Shown here: piece after piece, positions 47,534 through 58,196 of the stretch
Numbering within the stretch: the stretch's first letter is position 1
Layout of the letters: every line of letters starts with the position of its first letter
Assembly (NCBI RefSeq): GCF_900103985.1
Contig: NZ_FNIE01000010.1
Span: forward strand, 62,001 to 126,000
Direction: 5' to 3'
Length of the DNA: 64,000 nucleotides
From: Actinacidiphila guanduensis
GTDB taxonomy: Bacteria > Actinomycetota > Actinomycetes > Streptomycetales > Streptomycetaceae
Notes under the pieces: generated by a model
What the model saw: only the letters and a program-made list of their open reading frames with translations
Database searches by the model: none
Told to the model about the DNA's origin: nothing
Position numbers and translations under genes: made by a program

Positions 47534-48769
47534 CTACAGCCCCCACGCGCGGCGGAGTTCCGCGAGGAAGTCGTGGAAGCCGGGGAAGGTCTTCTTCACG
47601 CAGCCGGGGTCGTCGAGGGTGGTGCCGGGGGTGCGCAGGCCGGCCACCGAGAAGCTCATGGCGATGCGGTGGTCGGAGTGGCAGGCGATCTCGACGGGCC
47701 GGGGGGTGCCGGGCCGGATCTCGATCCAGTCCCGGCCGGTGGCCACGTTGATGCCCTGGACGCGCAGGTTGGCGGCGCAGGCGTCGAGCCGGTCGCACTC
47801 CTTGACGCGGGTGTTGTAGACGTCCTCGATGCGCACCGGCCCGTCGGCGAAGGGCGCGATGGCCGCCAGGGTGGGCATGGTGTCGGAGATGTCCCGCATG
47901 TTGGCCGTGACCCCGGACAGCCGCCCGGTGCCGGTGACGGTGGTGCCCTCCGTGGTGGTCTCCACCTTCGCACCCATCCGGGCCAGCACGTCCACGAAGC
48001 GCAGGTCGCCCTGGAGAGCGCCGGTGCCAAGGCCCGGGACGGTGGCGCTGCGGCCGGTGAGCGCGGCGGCGGCGAAGACGTAGGAGGCGGTGGAGGCGTC
48101 GGGCTCGACCGGGTAGTCGCGTGCCCGGTAGGTGCCGGGCGGCACCGTGAAGGTGTCGCCGTCCCGCACGGCGTCGATGCCGAAGCTGCGCATCATCGCC
48201 AGGGTGATCTCGACGTAGGGCGCCGAGACCAGGCCCGTCACGCGGATGCGCAGGCCCTCGGCGGTGAGCGGGGCGACGAGCAGCAGCGCGGTGAGGAACT
48301 GCGAGGACAGGCCCGAATCCAGCTCGATGGCGCCGCCCTTGATGCCGCGGGCCTCGATCCGCAGCGGCAGCCTGCCCTCCTCGCCCTCGTGCACCAGGTC
48401 GACGCCGAGGTCGCGCAGCGCCGCGGTGAGCGGGCCGACCGGGCGGCGGCGCATCTGCGCGGAGGCGTCGAAGCGGAAGCTGCCGTGGCCGGCCGCGGCG
48501 AGCGCGGGCAGGAAGCGGGCGGCGGTGGCGCCGTCGCGGGTGTAGACGTCCGCGGACGGCACGGCGGGGCCGGCCGGGCGGCCGGTGATCCGCCAGTCGG
48601 GCCCGGAGCGGTCCACGCCGTAGCCGAGTGCGGTCAGGGCCTCGGCGAAGCCGTCGGTGTCGTCGGAGACCAGCGGCCGGCGCAGCACGCTCACGCCGTC
48701 GGCGGCGGCCGCGAGGAACAGCGCGCGGGCGGTCACGGACTTCGAGCCGGGCACGGCAAGGACGGTCAC
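47534..48769 (-). CDS. aroA: 3-phosphoshikimate 1-carboxyvinyltransferase (EPSP synthase)
   Basis: Shikimate pathway enzyme joining PEP to shikimate 3-phosphate. 411 residues; motifs VPGSKSVTARALFLAAA, RDGATAARFLPALAAAG, RVKECDRLDACAANLRVQG and DHRIAMSFSVAGL. It is shorter at the N-terminus than the ~430-450 residue housekeeping form, and I remember streptomycetes carrying two aroA-like genes, so this may be the second one. GGAGGAG lies before the GTG. Monocistronic. Confidence 0.93.
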   Translation of the reverse strand: MTVLAVPGSKSVTARALFLAAAADGVSVLRRPLVSDDTDGFAEALTALGYGVDRSGPDWRITGRPAGPAVPSADVYTRDGATAARFLPALAAAGHGSFRFDASAQMRRRPVGPLTAALRDLGVDLVHEGEEGRLPLRIEARGIKGGAIELDSGLSSQFLTALLLVAPLTAEGLRIRVTGLVSAPYVEITLAMMRSFGIDAVRDGDTFTVPPGTYRARDYPVEPDASTASYVFAAAALTGRSATVPGLGTGALQGDLRFVDVLARMGAKVETTTEGTTVTGTGRLSGVTANMRDISDTMPTLAAIAPFADGPVRIEDVYNTRVKECDRLDACAANLRVQGINVATGRDWIEIRPGTPRPVEIACHSDHRIAMSFSVAGLRTPGTTLDDPGCVKKTFPGFHDFLAELRRAWGL

Positions 48770-48868
48770 GGCGGTCTCCTCCTCCAGGCGCAGGGGGGAC
48801 TCCCGCCCCGGCTCCGGATTCTACGGCCCCGCCCCGGACCCTCCCGCTGAGCCCGATGGGGCCCCGGC

Positions 48869-49492
48869 TCAGGCGGTGTCGGCGAGCCGGTCCAGGAGTT
48901 CGGTGATGCGCTTGGTGACGGTGGCCCGGTCGCCGTCGGTCAGCGCCGAGCCCATGCCGACGGCCACCGCGCCGGCCGCGACCCAGCCGGGGGCCTCGCT
49001 GACCGTGATGCCGCCGATGGGCAGCAGCGCGGCCTGCGGGATGATCGCCCGTACGTCGCCCACCCACTCGGGGGTGTAGGCGGTGGCCGGGTAGAGGGTC
49101 AGCGCGTCGGCGCCGAGTTCCATGGCGCGCACCGCCTCGGTGGGGGTGGCGACGCCGGGGAAGACGGGGATGCCGTAGCGGTGGCCTGCGTGCAGGACCC
49201 GCTCGTCGAGGTTGGGCGAGAGCAGGAAGCGGGCGCCCGCCTCGATGGCCATCCGCGCGGAGACCTCGTCCAGCACCGTGCCGGCGCCGATCACCGCGTC
49301 GTCGCCGACCTCGCGCACCAGGGTGGTGACGGCTTCGAGGGCGTAGGGCGTGGTGAGGGAGATCTCCAGGGTGGTCAGCCCGGCCGACAGCAGGGTGTCG
49401 GCGGTGGCGGCGGCCTGGTCGTAACTCCTGCTGCGGATGGTGGCGAATACCCGCTGGGCCAGTGCGGCCCGGGTGATCTCCCAGCGGTACAC
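48869..49492 (-). CDS. KDPG-aldolase-like protein lacking the Schiff-base lysine
   Basis: 207 residues of the 2-keto-3-deoxy-6-phosphogluconate/4-hydroxy-2-oxoglutarate aldolase family: Glu43 (LEISLTTP), Thr72 (GAGTVL), Pro93 (LLSPN) and GGITVSEAPGWVAAGA near the C-terminus are in place. The lysine that forms the Schiff base (K in LKLFPAE of the E. coli enzyme) is Thr132 here (ALTLYPAT). The protein could use another mechanism or a different reaction, or be inactive. The GTG start follows MYRWEITRAAL. It stands 99 bases from aroA on the same strand. Confidence 0.85.
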   Translation of the reverse strand: MYRWEITRAALAQRVFATIRSRSYDQAAATADTLLSAGLTTLEISLTTPYALEAVTTLVREVGDDAVIGAGTVLDEVSARMAIEAGARFLLSPNLDERVLHAGHRYGIPVFPGVATPTEAVRAMELGADALTLYPATAYTPEWVGDVRAIIPQAALLPIGGITVSEAPGWVAAGAVAVGMGSALTDGDRATVTKRITELLDRLADTA

Positions 49493-49707
49493 GGTGGTGG
49501 GCCCACCTTCCTTGCCGGTGCCGCGCGGGTGCGGGCGGCACTGCCGGATGCACGTGGTCCGACGCTACCGGCCGGCCGGGGCTCCCATGCCCCGGCCGGA
49601 AGCAGCTGTCACCGCACCGTGACATGAGAGGAGCATGAGACCCCAGGGGTGGCCCGTCATCCCCTGTGGCCCGGCCCGGCCGGCACCCGGCGACCGCCGC
49701 CCGGCCG

Positions 49708-50526
49708 TCACCCCACGTGGGTGGAGAACAACCCGCCCGTGGGACCCTGCTTGTCGCCGCCCTGGGCCTTCTTCAGCGCGTTGGCCAGGCCCTCGATCGT
49801 CATGGACTGCAGGATCACCTGGCCGTCGCCCTCCAGCGTGGCCAGCGACAGGCCCTCGCCGCCGAAGACGGCGTTCATGATGCCCTGGCGGTTCAGGCCG
49901 CCGATGCGCTGCACCCCGTAGCGGATGCCGTCCTCGAAGGCGACGATGCAGCCGGTGTCGACCTCGATGCGGCCGCCGAAGTCCGCCGGGTTGAGGTCGA
50001 TGAAGTTGCCCGAGCCGGCGATGATCACGGTGCCGGTGCCGGTGAACTTCTCCAGGATGAAGCCCTCGCCGCCGCTCATGCCCTGCCGGCCGCCGGCGAA
50101 GGCGATGCCGAACTGCACGGTCTCCTCGGCCGCGACGAAGGCGTCCTTCTCGGCGAACCAGGCCCGCGAGCCGTTCAGCTCCAGGGCGCGCATCTCGCCG
50201 GGCAGCACCCCGGCGAAGCCCACGGTGCCCTCGCCGCCGGCCGCGGTGAAGTACTGGAAGGCGAGCGACTCGCCGGCCAGGACGCGCTGGCCGACCTGCA
50301 TCGCGGTGCCCATCGCCTGGCGCAGCAGGCCGCCCATGCCGCCGCCCGCGCCCGGGCCCGCGCCGCCGGCCGGCCGGCTGCCGGGGCCGCCGAGCCGGGT
50401 CTCCATCGAGACGTTGGCGGTCTTGAAGAGGAACTTGCCCGCCTCGCAGTACACGGTCTGACCGGGCCGGAGGGTGCACACGGCCATCTGCATGGCGTTG
50501 CCGACGATCTGCTGCTGGAGGGTCAC
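49708..50526 (-). CDS. AIM24/TIGR00266-family protein
   Basis: 272 residues. The repeated beta-sandwich of the AIM24 family is recognisable (FQYFTAAGGEGTVGFAGVLPG, EGFILEKFTGTGTVIIAGSG, DTGCIVAFEDGIRYGV). A Gly/Pro-rich loop (GGPGSRPAGGAGPGAGGGM) interrupts the N-terminal half. Related proteins influence mitochondrial membranes in yeast; the bacterial role is unclear, although tellurium-resistance and stress links are reported for neighbours of the family. The GTG at 50526, preceded by GGAG, is preferred to an in-frame codon at 50634. Confidence 0.88.
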   Translation of the reverse strand: MTLQQQIVGNAMQMAVCTLRPGQTVYCEAGKFLFKTANVSMETRLGGPGSRPAGGAGPGAGGGMGGLLRQAMGTAMQVGQRVLAGESLAFQYFTAAGGEGTVGFAGVLPGEMRALELNGSRAWFAEKDAFVAAEETVQFGIAFAGGRQGMSGGEGFILEKFTGTGTVIIAGSGNFIDLNPADFGGRIEVDTGCIVAFEDGIRYGVQRIGGLNRQGIMNAVFGGEGLSLATLEGDGQVILQSMTIEGLANALKKAQGGDKQGPTGGLFSTHVG

Positions 50527-50584
50527 GGGAGGGCTCCTCGGCGTTGCGGTCACACTGCGGGGCGGTGCGCGGGGCACCGAGCCG

Positions 50585-51880
50585 TCAACGTACCGCGCGG
50601 GCGATTCGGTTCCGCACCGGGTCCGAGCCGCCATGGTCCGCGTCGCCGCGGGTCTGGGCCGGCAGCCGCACCGGGAGCTCGCCGCCGGTGTCCAGGAAGT
50701 GGCCCAGCGGCAGGGTGGCCGCGCCCACGGTGACCGCGTCGGCGCCGAGCCGGCCGAGTTCGATGGAGGTCTGCGCGCCGGGGTGGCGCAGCGCGTAGGC
50801 GGCGGCGAACTCGCGGACGGCCGGCAGCAGCCGCGGGCCGAGCAGCAGCCCGGCCCAGCCGCCGATGACGATCCGCTGCGGGTTGAAGAGGTTGATCAGG
50901 TCGGCGATGCCGGCGCCGAGGTATTCGGCGGCCTCGGTGAGCAGCGCGCCGGCGTGCGGGTCGTGGTCGGCGGCGGCGAGCATCGCGGCCAGCGCGCTCT
51001 CCTCGCTGACCCCGTCCGGCCGCCCCGGCCAGCGGCCGAGCAGCGCCTCGGCGCCGACGTACGCCTCCAGGCAGCCGCGCGAGCCGCAGCGGCAGGTGCG
51101 CCCGCCGACCCGCAGCGTGGTGTGCCCCCACTCCCCCGCGCTGCTGCTGGCGCCGTGGTACGGGCGGCCGTCGGCGACCACCGCAGCGCCGACGCCGGAG
51201 CCGATCAGGGCGATCACCACGTTGCCGGAGCCGCGGCCGCCGCCGAACCACATCTCGGCCTGGCCGAGGGTCTTGGCACCGTTGTCGATGTAGAGCGGAA
51301 GAGCGGTGCCGGCCCGCAGCAGCCGGCCGAGCGGGACGGCCTCCCAGTCGATGGTCTGGCCGTGCACGACGATGCCGTCGCCGTCGCCGGGGGCGCGGTC
51401 GCCCTGCTCCACGATGCCGGGCACGCCGATGCCGACGCCGAGCACCTCGCGGTCGTCGACACCCGCCTCGCGGACCACGGTGCCGATGCCCTCCAGGGCG
51501 AGCCGCACCACGTGGTCCACGTCGTGGCCGCCGTCGCTCAGCGGCAGGTCGGCCGAGGCCCGCTCGGTCAGGGCGAGGTCGAACAGCTCGACCCGGACCC
51601 GGGTCTCGCCGACGTCCACGCCGACCACGTACCCGTAGCCGGCGGCGACTTGGAGCAGGATGCGCGGGCGGCCGCCGTCGGACTCGACGGCGCCGGCCTC
51701 CTCGACCATTCCGTCGGCGATGAGCTCGCCGACGACGTTGCTGATCGACCCGGCGCTCAGGCCGGTGTCGCGGCCCAACTCCTGCCGGCTGAGGGGGCCT
51801 TCGAAGTACAGGTGGCGCAGGAGCGATGCCCGGTTGCCGCGGCGCAGGTCACGCACCGTGCGCTTGACCCGCTCAGCCAT
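50585..51880 (-). CDS. ROK-family transcriptional repressor (XylR/NagC type)
   Basis: 431 residues. N-terminal winged helix (RRGNRASLLRHLYFEGPLSR, QELGRDTGLSAGSISNVVGE) fused to a ROK sugar-sensing domain with the zinc motif GGRTCRCGSRGCLEAYVG. Divergent from a beta-glucoside uptake operon, with a palindrome over that operon's -10 box, so it is the likely repressor, released by an imported sugar. The ATG is preceded by GGAGGGAGCAAGG. Cellobiose uptake in streptomycetes is usually under a LacI regulator (CebR), so a ROK regulator is a difference. Confidence 0.9.
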   Translation of the reverse strand: MAERVKRTVRDLRRGNRASLLRHLYFEGPLSRQELGRDTGLSAGSISNVVGELIADGMVEEAGAVESDGGRPRILLQVAAGYGYVVGVDVGETRVRVELFDLALTERASADLPLSDGGHDVDHVVRLALEGIGTVVREAGVDDREVLGVGIGVPGIVEQGDRAPGDGDGIVVHGQTIDWEAVPLGRLLRAGTALPLYIDNGAKTLGQAEMWFGGGRGSGNVVIALIGSGVGAAVVADGRPYHGASSSAGEWGHTTLRVGGRTCRCGSRGCLEAYVGAEALLGRWPGRPDGVSEESALAAMLAAADHDPHAGALLTEAAEYLGAGIADLINLFNPQRIVIGGWAGLLLGPRLLPAVREFAAAYALRHPGAQTSIELGRLGADAVTVGAATLPLGHFLDTGGELPVRLPAQTRGDADHGGSDPVRNRIARAVR

Positions 51881-51930
51881 CCTTGCTCCCTCCTGGACCG
51901 TCCGGCGTGAATCTATCGCTGCACAGGGTC

Positions 51931-51974
51931 TTGACGCCACCTTTTCTCACAAGTTAAATCACGGCCTGAATTAA
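51931..51974 (+). promoter_or_regulatory. Promoter of the beta-glucoside operon with ROK operator on the -10
   Basis: -35 TTGACG (51931-51936), 17-base spacer, -10 TTAAAT (51954-51959). The operator has arms TTAAATCA (51954-51961) and TGAATTAA (51967-51974), 7 of 8 symmetric, with a 5-base centre, and starts exactly on the -10. An AATCTA (TAGATT on the minus strand) at 51910-51915 may be the -10 of the divergent repressor gene. Confidence 0.6.
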
Positions 51975-52028
51975 GGCACAGGCGCTGTTCACTTCCTGAA
52001 GCGATCTCCCCACCCCTGAGAGGGAACC

Positions 52029-53351
52029 ATGCGCACCAACAGAGTCTTCGCGGCCACCGCCCTCGTGGCCGCGCTCGGCCTCACCGCGACCGCGTGCGGT
52101 GGCGGCTCCAATGACAGCGGCGGCAGCAAGAGCGGCGGCAGCACCAAGGGCGTCACGCTCACGTACTGGGCGAGCAACCAGGGCACCAGCCTGGACAACG
52201 ACAAGCAGGTGCTCACCCCCGAGCTGAAGAAGTTCGAGCAGCAGACCGGCATCCACGTCAAGCTGGAGGTCATCGGCTGGGCGGACCTGCTCAACCGGAT
52301 CCTGGCCGCCACCACCTCCGGCCAGGGCCCCGACGTGCTCAACATCGGCAACACCTGGTCCGCCTCCCTCCAGGCGACCGGCGCCCTGCTGCCCTTCGAC
52401 AGCAGCAACTTCGCCGCCATCGGCGGCAAGGACCGCTTCGCCCCCTCCGCGATAGCCTCGGCCGGCGCTGCCGGCCAGGACCCCGCCGCGGTGCCGCTGT
52501 ACTCGATGGCGTACGGGCTCTACTACAACAAGAAGATGTTCGCCGACGCCGGCCTGAAGCCGCCGACGACGTGGGCCGAACTCGACACCGACGCCAAGAA
52601 GTTGACCACCGGCGGCCACTACGGCATCGCGGTGGAGGGCTCCAACGGCTCGGAGAACATCCACCACGTCTTCGTGCTCGCCAAGCAGCGCGGCTCGAAC
52701 TGGTTCGACTCCTCCGGCAAGCCGACCTTCACCACCGACGCGAACGTCGCAGCGGTCAAGCAGTACGTCGACTTCATCGCGGACGGCGAGGCCGCCAAGG
52801 GCGACGCGGAGTACGCGCAGAACCAGACCATCACCGACTTCGCCACCGGCAAGGCCGCGATGATGATGTGGCAGTCGGCGGCGACCTCCATCAAGGCGCA
52901 CGGCATGACGCCCGACCAGTACGGCGTGGTGCCGGTGCCGACGCAGACCGCGGGCGCGACCGGCGACGCCGGCGTCACCTCGATGGTGGCCGGTATCAAC
53001 CTGTCGGTGTTCAAGAGCACCAAGAACAAGGACGCCGCGCTGAAGTTCGTCAAGTTCATGACGAGCACGCCGGAGCAGAAGATCCTCAACGCCGCCTACG
53101 GCTCGATCCCGCCGGTCACCGAGGCGCAGAACGACCCGGCCTTCCAGACGCCCGACCTGAAGGTGCTCGCCTCGGTGCTGGGCAAGTCGGCCGCCCCGCT
53201 GCCGCAGGTGCCCAACGAGAGCCAGTTCGAGACCCTGGTCGGCACCGCGGTCAAGGACCTGTTCGCCGACGCCGCGGCGGGCAAGTCCGTCACCGACGCA
53301 TCCGTCAAGGCCGCGCTGCAGAAGGCGCAGTCGCAGATGCCTCCGTCCTAG
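52029..53351 (+). CDS. Oligosaccharide-binding lipoprotein of a carbohydrate ABC transporter
   Basis: 440 residues, extracellular solute-binding protein family 1. Signal peptide with lipobox TATAC (Cys23) and a short Gly/Ser linker, then GVTLTYWASNQG and LKKFEQQTGIHVKLEVIGWA typical of cellobiose/xylobiose/chitobiose binders. GAGAGGGA lies upstream of the ATG. First gene of a four-gene operon ending in a GH1 beta-glucosidase, so the ligand is probably a beta-linked di- or oligoglucoside. Confidence 0.93.
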   Translation: MRTNRVFAATALVAALGLTATACGGGSNDSGGSKSGGSTKGVTLTYWASNQGTSLDNDKQVLTPELKKFEQQTGIHVKLEVIGWADLLNRILAATTSGQGPDVLNIGNTWSASLQATGALLPFDSSNFAAIGGKDRFAPSAIASAGAAGQDPAAVPLYSMAYGLYYNKKMFADAGLKPPTTWAELDTDAKKLTTGGHYGIAVEGSNGSENIHHVFVLAKQRGSNWFDSSGKPTFTTDANVAAVKQYVDFIADGEAAKGDAEYAQNQTITDFATGKAAMMMWQSAATSIKAHGMTPDQYGVVPVPTQTAGATGDAGVTSMVAGINLSVFKSTKNKDAALKFVKFMTSTPEQKILNAAYGSIPPVTEAQNDPAFQTPDLKVLASVLGKSAAPLPQVPNESQFETLVGTAVKDLFADAAAGKSVTDASVKAALQKAQSQMPPS

Positions 53352-53367
53352 GGATCGGCCCTCCTCC

Positions 53368-54372
53368 ATGACCGCCACCGCCCCTCCCCGGAGCGCCTCC
53401 GAGGCCGGTCCCGACAGCGGCAAGTCCGCTGGCCGGGGCCGGCTCCGGCCGCGCATCCCGCAGCGGCTGCGCAACATCGCCCTGCCCTACCTGCTGCTGC
53501 TGCCCGCCCTCGCCCTCGAGCTGCTGATCCACATCGTGCCGATGGTCTTCGGCATCCTGATCAGCTTCAAGAGCCTGACGCTCTTCTACATCCGGCACTG
53601 GAGCAGCGCCCCCTGGGCCGGCTTCGACAACTACAAGATCGCCGTCAAGATCCACCAGCCGATCGGCCAGGCGCTGCTGCACTCGTTCTGGGTGACCATC
53701 GCCTTCACCGTGCTGTCGGTGGGCCTGTCCTGGCTGATCGGCACCGCGGCCGCGATCCTGATGCAGGACACCTTCCGCGGCCGCGCGCTGCTGCGTGCCA
53801 TCTTCCTGGTGCCGTACGCGCTGCCGGTCTACGCCGCGGTGATCACCTGGACGTTCATGTTCCAGCAGAACACCGGCCTGGTGAACCACGTGCTGCACGA
53901 CCAGTTGCACGTCACCTCCGACAAGCCGTTCTGGCTGATCGGCGGCAACAGCTTCTGGGCCCTGGTGATCGTCTCGGTCTGGAAGTCCTGGCCGTTCGCG
54001 TTCCTGGCGCTGATGGCCGGCCTGCAGAACATCCCGCGCGAGCTGTACGAGGCCGCGGCGATGGACGGCGCCGGTGTCTGGCAGCAGATCAGGAAGATCA
54101 CCATGCCGTCGCTGCGGCCGGTGAACCAGGTGCTCGTCCTGGTGCTCTTCCTGTGGACGTTCAACGACTTCAACACGCCGTACGTGATGTTCGGCCAGTC
54201 CGCCCCGCACCAGGCGGACCTGATCTCGATCCACATCTACCAGTCGTCGTTCATCACCTGGAACTTCGGTTCCGGCTCGGCGATGTCCGTGCTCCTGCTG
54301 CTCTTCCTGCTGCTGGTCACGGCGGTCTACCTGCTCATCACCTCCCGGAGGCGAGGCGACGCCGATGCCTAG
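53368..54372 (+). CDS. Carbohydrate ABC transporter permease, MalF type
   Basis: 334 residues, six hydrophobic helices after a polar N-terminus. The ATPase-contact EAA loop is ELYEAAAMDGAGVWQQIRKI. It pairs with the next permease, whose ATG overlaps this stop by 8 bases. No ATPase gene is in the operon; in streptomycetes the shared MsiK-type ATPase serves such importers, which is presumed here. Confidence 0.94.
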   Translation: MTATAPPRSASEAGPDSGKSAGRGRLRPRIPQRLRNIALPYLLLLPALALELLIHIVPMVFGILISFKSLTLFYIRHWSSAPWAGFDNYKIAVKIHQPIGQALLHSFWVTIAFTVLSVGLSWLIGTAAAILMQDTFRGRALLRAIFLVPYALPVYAAVITWTFMFQQNTGLVNHVLHDQLHVTSDKPFWLIGGNSFWALVIVSVWKSWPFAFLALMAGLQNIPRELYEAAAMDGAGVWQQIRKITMPSLRPVNQVLVLVLFLWTFNDFNTPYVMFGQSAPHQADLISIHIYQSSFITWNFGSGSAMSVLLLLFLLLVTAVYLLITSRRRGDADA

Positions 54373-55234
54373 GATCCCCGCGCAGCCGTCGCCGATGGCC
54401 CAGCCGAGGTCGTTCGTCTGGACCCGCCGGGTCGTGCTGACCCTGCTGCTGATCTTCGTGCTGGTCCCCGTCTACGTGATGCTCAGCTCGTCGCTGAAGA
54501 ACCTGCAGGACGTGCAGGGTTCCTTCCGGTGGATCCCCAGCGGGCTGACCGTCAAGCCGTACGTGGACATCTGGAAGACCATCCCGCTCGCGCACTACTT
54601 CATGAACTCGCTGATCGTGTCGGTGAGCGCGACGCTGTTCTCGGTGGCGGTGGCGATCTTCGCCTCCTACGGCGTGAGCCGCTACCGCTTCCCCGGCCGG
54701 CGCCTGTTCACCGTCACGGTGCTGTCCACGCAGATGTTCCCCGGCATCCTGTTCCTGCTGCCGCTGTACCTGATCTTCGTCAACATCGGGAACTCCACCG
54801 GCATCACGCTCAACGGCAGCCGGCTCGGACTGATCATCACCTATCTCACCTTCTCGCTGCCGTTCTCGATCTGGATGCTCGTCGGGTACTTCGACTCCAT
54901 CCCGCGGGACCTGGACGAGGCGGCGAAGGTCGACGGCTGCGGCCCGATGGGCGCCCTGTTCCGGGTGGTCGTGCCGGCCGCGGTGCCGGGCATCGTCGCG
55001 GTGTGCGTCTACGCCTTCATGACCGCCTGGGGCGAGGTGCTCTTCGCCTCGGTCATGACGAACGAGTCCACCCGCACGCTCGCTGTCGGCCTGCGCGAGT
55101 ACGCCACCCAGAACGACGTGTACTGGAACCAGGTCATGGCCGCCTCCCTCGTGGTGAGCGTGCCGGTGGTCGCCGGATTCCTGCTTCTTCAGCGTTACTT
55201 GGTCGCCGGGCTCACCGCCGGCGCCGTCAAGTGA
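54365..55234 (+). CDS. Carbohydrate ABC transporter permease, MalG type
   Basis: 289 residues with six helices. The EAA loop is DLDEAAKVDGCGPMGALFRV, and the N-terminal periplasmic-side segment LSSSLKNLQDVQGSFRWIP is typical of MalG-type subunits. Overlaps the previous gene by 8 bases and is followed by the beta-glucosidase after 19 bases. Confidence 0.94.
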   Translation: MPRIPAQPSPMAQPRSFVWTRRVVLTLLLIFVLVPVYVMLSSSLKNLQDVQGSFRWIPSGLTVKPYVDIWKTIPLAHYFMNSLIVSVSATLFSVAVAIFASYGVSRYRFPGRRLFTVTVLSTQMFPGILFLLPLYLIFVNIGNSTGITLNGSRLGLIITYLTFSLPFSIWMLVGYFDSIPRDLDEAAKVDGCGPMGALFRVVVPAAVPGIVAVCVYAFMTAWGEVLFASVMTNESTRTLAVGLREYATQNDVYWNQVMAASLVVSVPVVAGFLLLQRYLVAGLTAGAVK

Positions 55235-55253
55235 CCCCACCGAAAGGTAACTT

Positions 55254-56609
<1,356 letters not shown>

Positions 56610-56751
56610 CGGCTGCTCGCCTCTCGGCCGCACGGGTGCTCGACTGCTCGCGCGGCCGGGGCGGTCGACACACCTCGCCCGCGCGGCTCGTGTGCCGCTG
56701 CCTCACCGGCTGTACCGCGTCACCGCTTCGTCTCAGTACCGTTTCACCGCT

Positions 56752-58113
56752 TCACCGTGGACTCCCGCCGGCCGGCCGTTCGATGAGCCTGCCGGCGGGA
56801 CTTTTTGCCACGGGGGTGCCGTTCTCGGCGACCAGCTGCCCGCGCAGGTAGGTGGCGGTGACCACGCCGGTGAGGGTGCGGCCGGCGTAGGCGGTGACGG
56901 GGTTGCGGTGGTGCAGCCGCGCGGGGTCCACCGTGAAGGAGGCGTCGGGGTCGAGCACGGCGAAGTCGGCGTCGCGGCCCGGGGCGATGGCGCCCTTGGC
57001 GCCGAGTCCGGCCAGGGCGGCGGGCCCCGCCGACATCCAGCGCGCGACGTCGGCCAGGGTGCGGCCGCGCCGCCGGGCCTCGGTCCACACCGCGGGCAGG
57101 CCGAGTTGGAGCGAGGAGATGCCGCCCCAGGCGGCGGCGAAGTCGCCGGTGTCCTTGTGCTTGAGGTCGATCGTGGAGGGCGAGTGGTCGGAGACCACGG
57201 CGTCGATGGCGCCGTCGGCGAGCGCCTGCCACAGGGCGTCGCGGTTCGCGGTTCCGCGGATCGGCGGGCAGCACTTGAACTCCGTCGCCCCGTCCGGGAC
57301 TTCCTCCGCGGTCAGGGTGAGGAAGTGCGGACAGGTCTCCACGGTGACGCGTACCCCGTCCCGGCGGGCCTCGGCGATCAGCGGCAGCGCGGAGGCGGCG
57401 GACAGGTGCAGCACGTGCACGCGGGCGTCGCGCTCGGCGGCCAGCTCCAGCAGGCCGGCGATGGCCCGCTCCTCCGCGGCCGGTGGGCGCGAGGCCAGGA
57501 AGTCGGCGTAGTGCGGGCCGCTGTGCTGGGGTGCGCCGTCGATGAGGTGGGGGTCCTCGGCGTGCACGATCAGCAGGCCGTCGAACCGGGCGAGTTCGTC
57601 CATGGCGGCGGCCAGGCCCGCGCGGTCCAGCGGCGGGAACTCGTCCACGCCCGAGGGCAGCAGGAAGCATTTGAAGCCGAACACCCCGGCCGCGTGCAGG
57701 GGTTCGAGGTCGGCGGCGTTGCCGGGCACGGCGCCGCCCCAGAAGCCGGTGTCCACGTGCACCCGGCCGCGGGCGGCGGCGCGCTTGACGTCGAGGTGGG
57801 CCGCGGTGGTGGTCGGCGGGATGCTGTTGAGCGGCATGTCGATCAGGGTGGTGATGCCGCCTGCCGCGGCGGCCGCGGTGGCGCTGGCGAAGCCCTCCCA
57901 CTCGGTGCGGCCGGGGTCGTTGACGTGCACGTGGGTGTCGACCAGGCCGGGCAGCAGCACGCGGTCGCCGAGGTCGGTCAGCCGCGCGCCCGGCGGCGGG
58001 GCCGCGTCGTGGGGCAGCACCGCGGTGATCACCTCGCCGGCGACGAGGACCGCGGCCGGCCGCTCGCCCTCGGGGGTCACCACGCGCGTCGAGCGCAGCA
58101 CCTGCTCCTCCAC
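56752..58113 (-). CDS. allB: Allantoinase
   Basis: Hydrolyses allantoin to allantoate in purine catabolism. 453 residues with the binuclear amidohydrolase site: His61 and His63 (DTHVHVNDPG), carboxylated Lys148 (GFKCFLLPSG), His184 (VHAED), His236 (VLHLSA) and Asp309 (VSDHSPS). VHVNDPGRTEWEGF distinguishes allantoinase from dihydropyrimidinase. Of two adjacent GTG codons, 58113 has GGAGG at the better spacing. Divergent from an IclR gene. The allantoicase gene that usually accompanies it is not present downstream; the beta-glucosidase is there instead. Confidence 0.95.
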   Translation of the reverse strand: MEEQVLRSTRVVTPEGERPAAVLVAGEVITAVLPHDAAPPPGARLTDLGDRVLLPGLVDTHVHVNDPGRTEWEGFASATAAAAAGGITTLIDMPLNSIPPTTTAAHLDVKRAAARGRVHVDTGFWGGAVPGNAADLEPLHAAGVFGFKCFLLPSGVDEFPPLDRAGLAAAMDELARFDGLLIVHAEDPHLIDGAPQHSGPHYADFLASRPPAAEERAIAGLLELAAERDARVHVLHLSAASALPLIAEARRDGVRVTVETCPHFLTLTAEEVPDGATEFKCCPPIRGTANRDALWQALADGAIDAVVSDHSPSTIDLKHKDTGDFAAAWGGISSLQLGLPAVWTEARRRGRTLADVARWMSAGPAALAGLGAKGAIAPGRDADFAVLDPDASFTVDPARLHHRNPVTAYAGRTLTGVVTATYLRGQLVAENGTPVAKSPAGRLIERPAGGSPR

Positions 58114-58196
58114 CACGGGCCTCCGTCTCGCGCTGCGGATTTCAACGTTCTGTTGACGGACATGGTGGATATCGTGCTCCGGGGAGTCAAGAGCGG

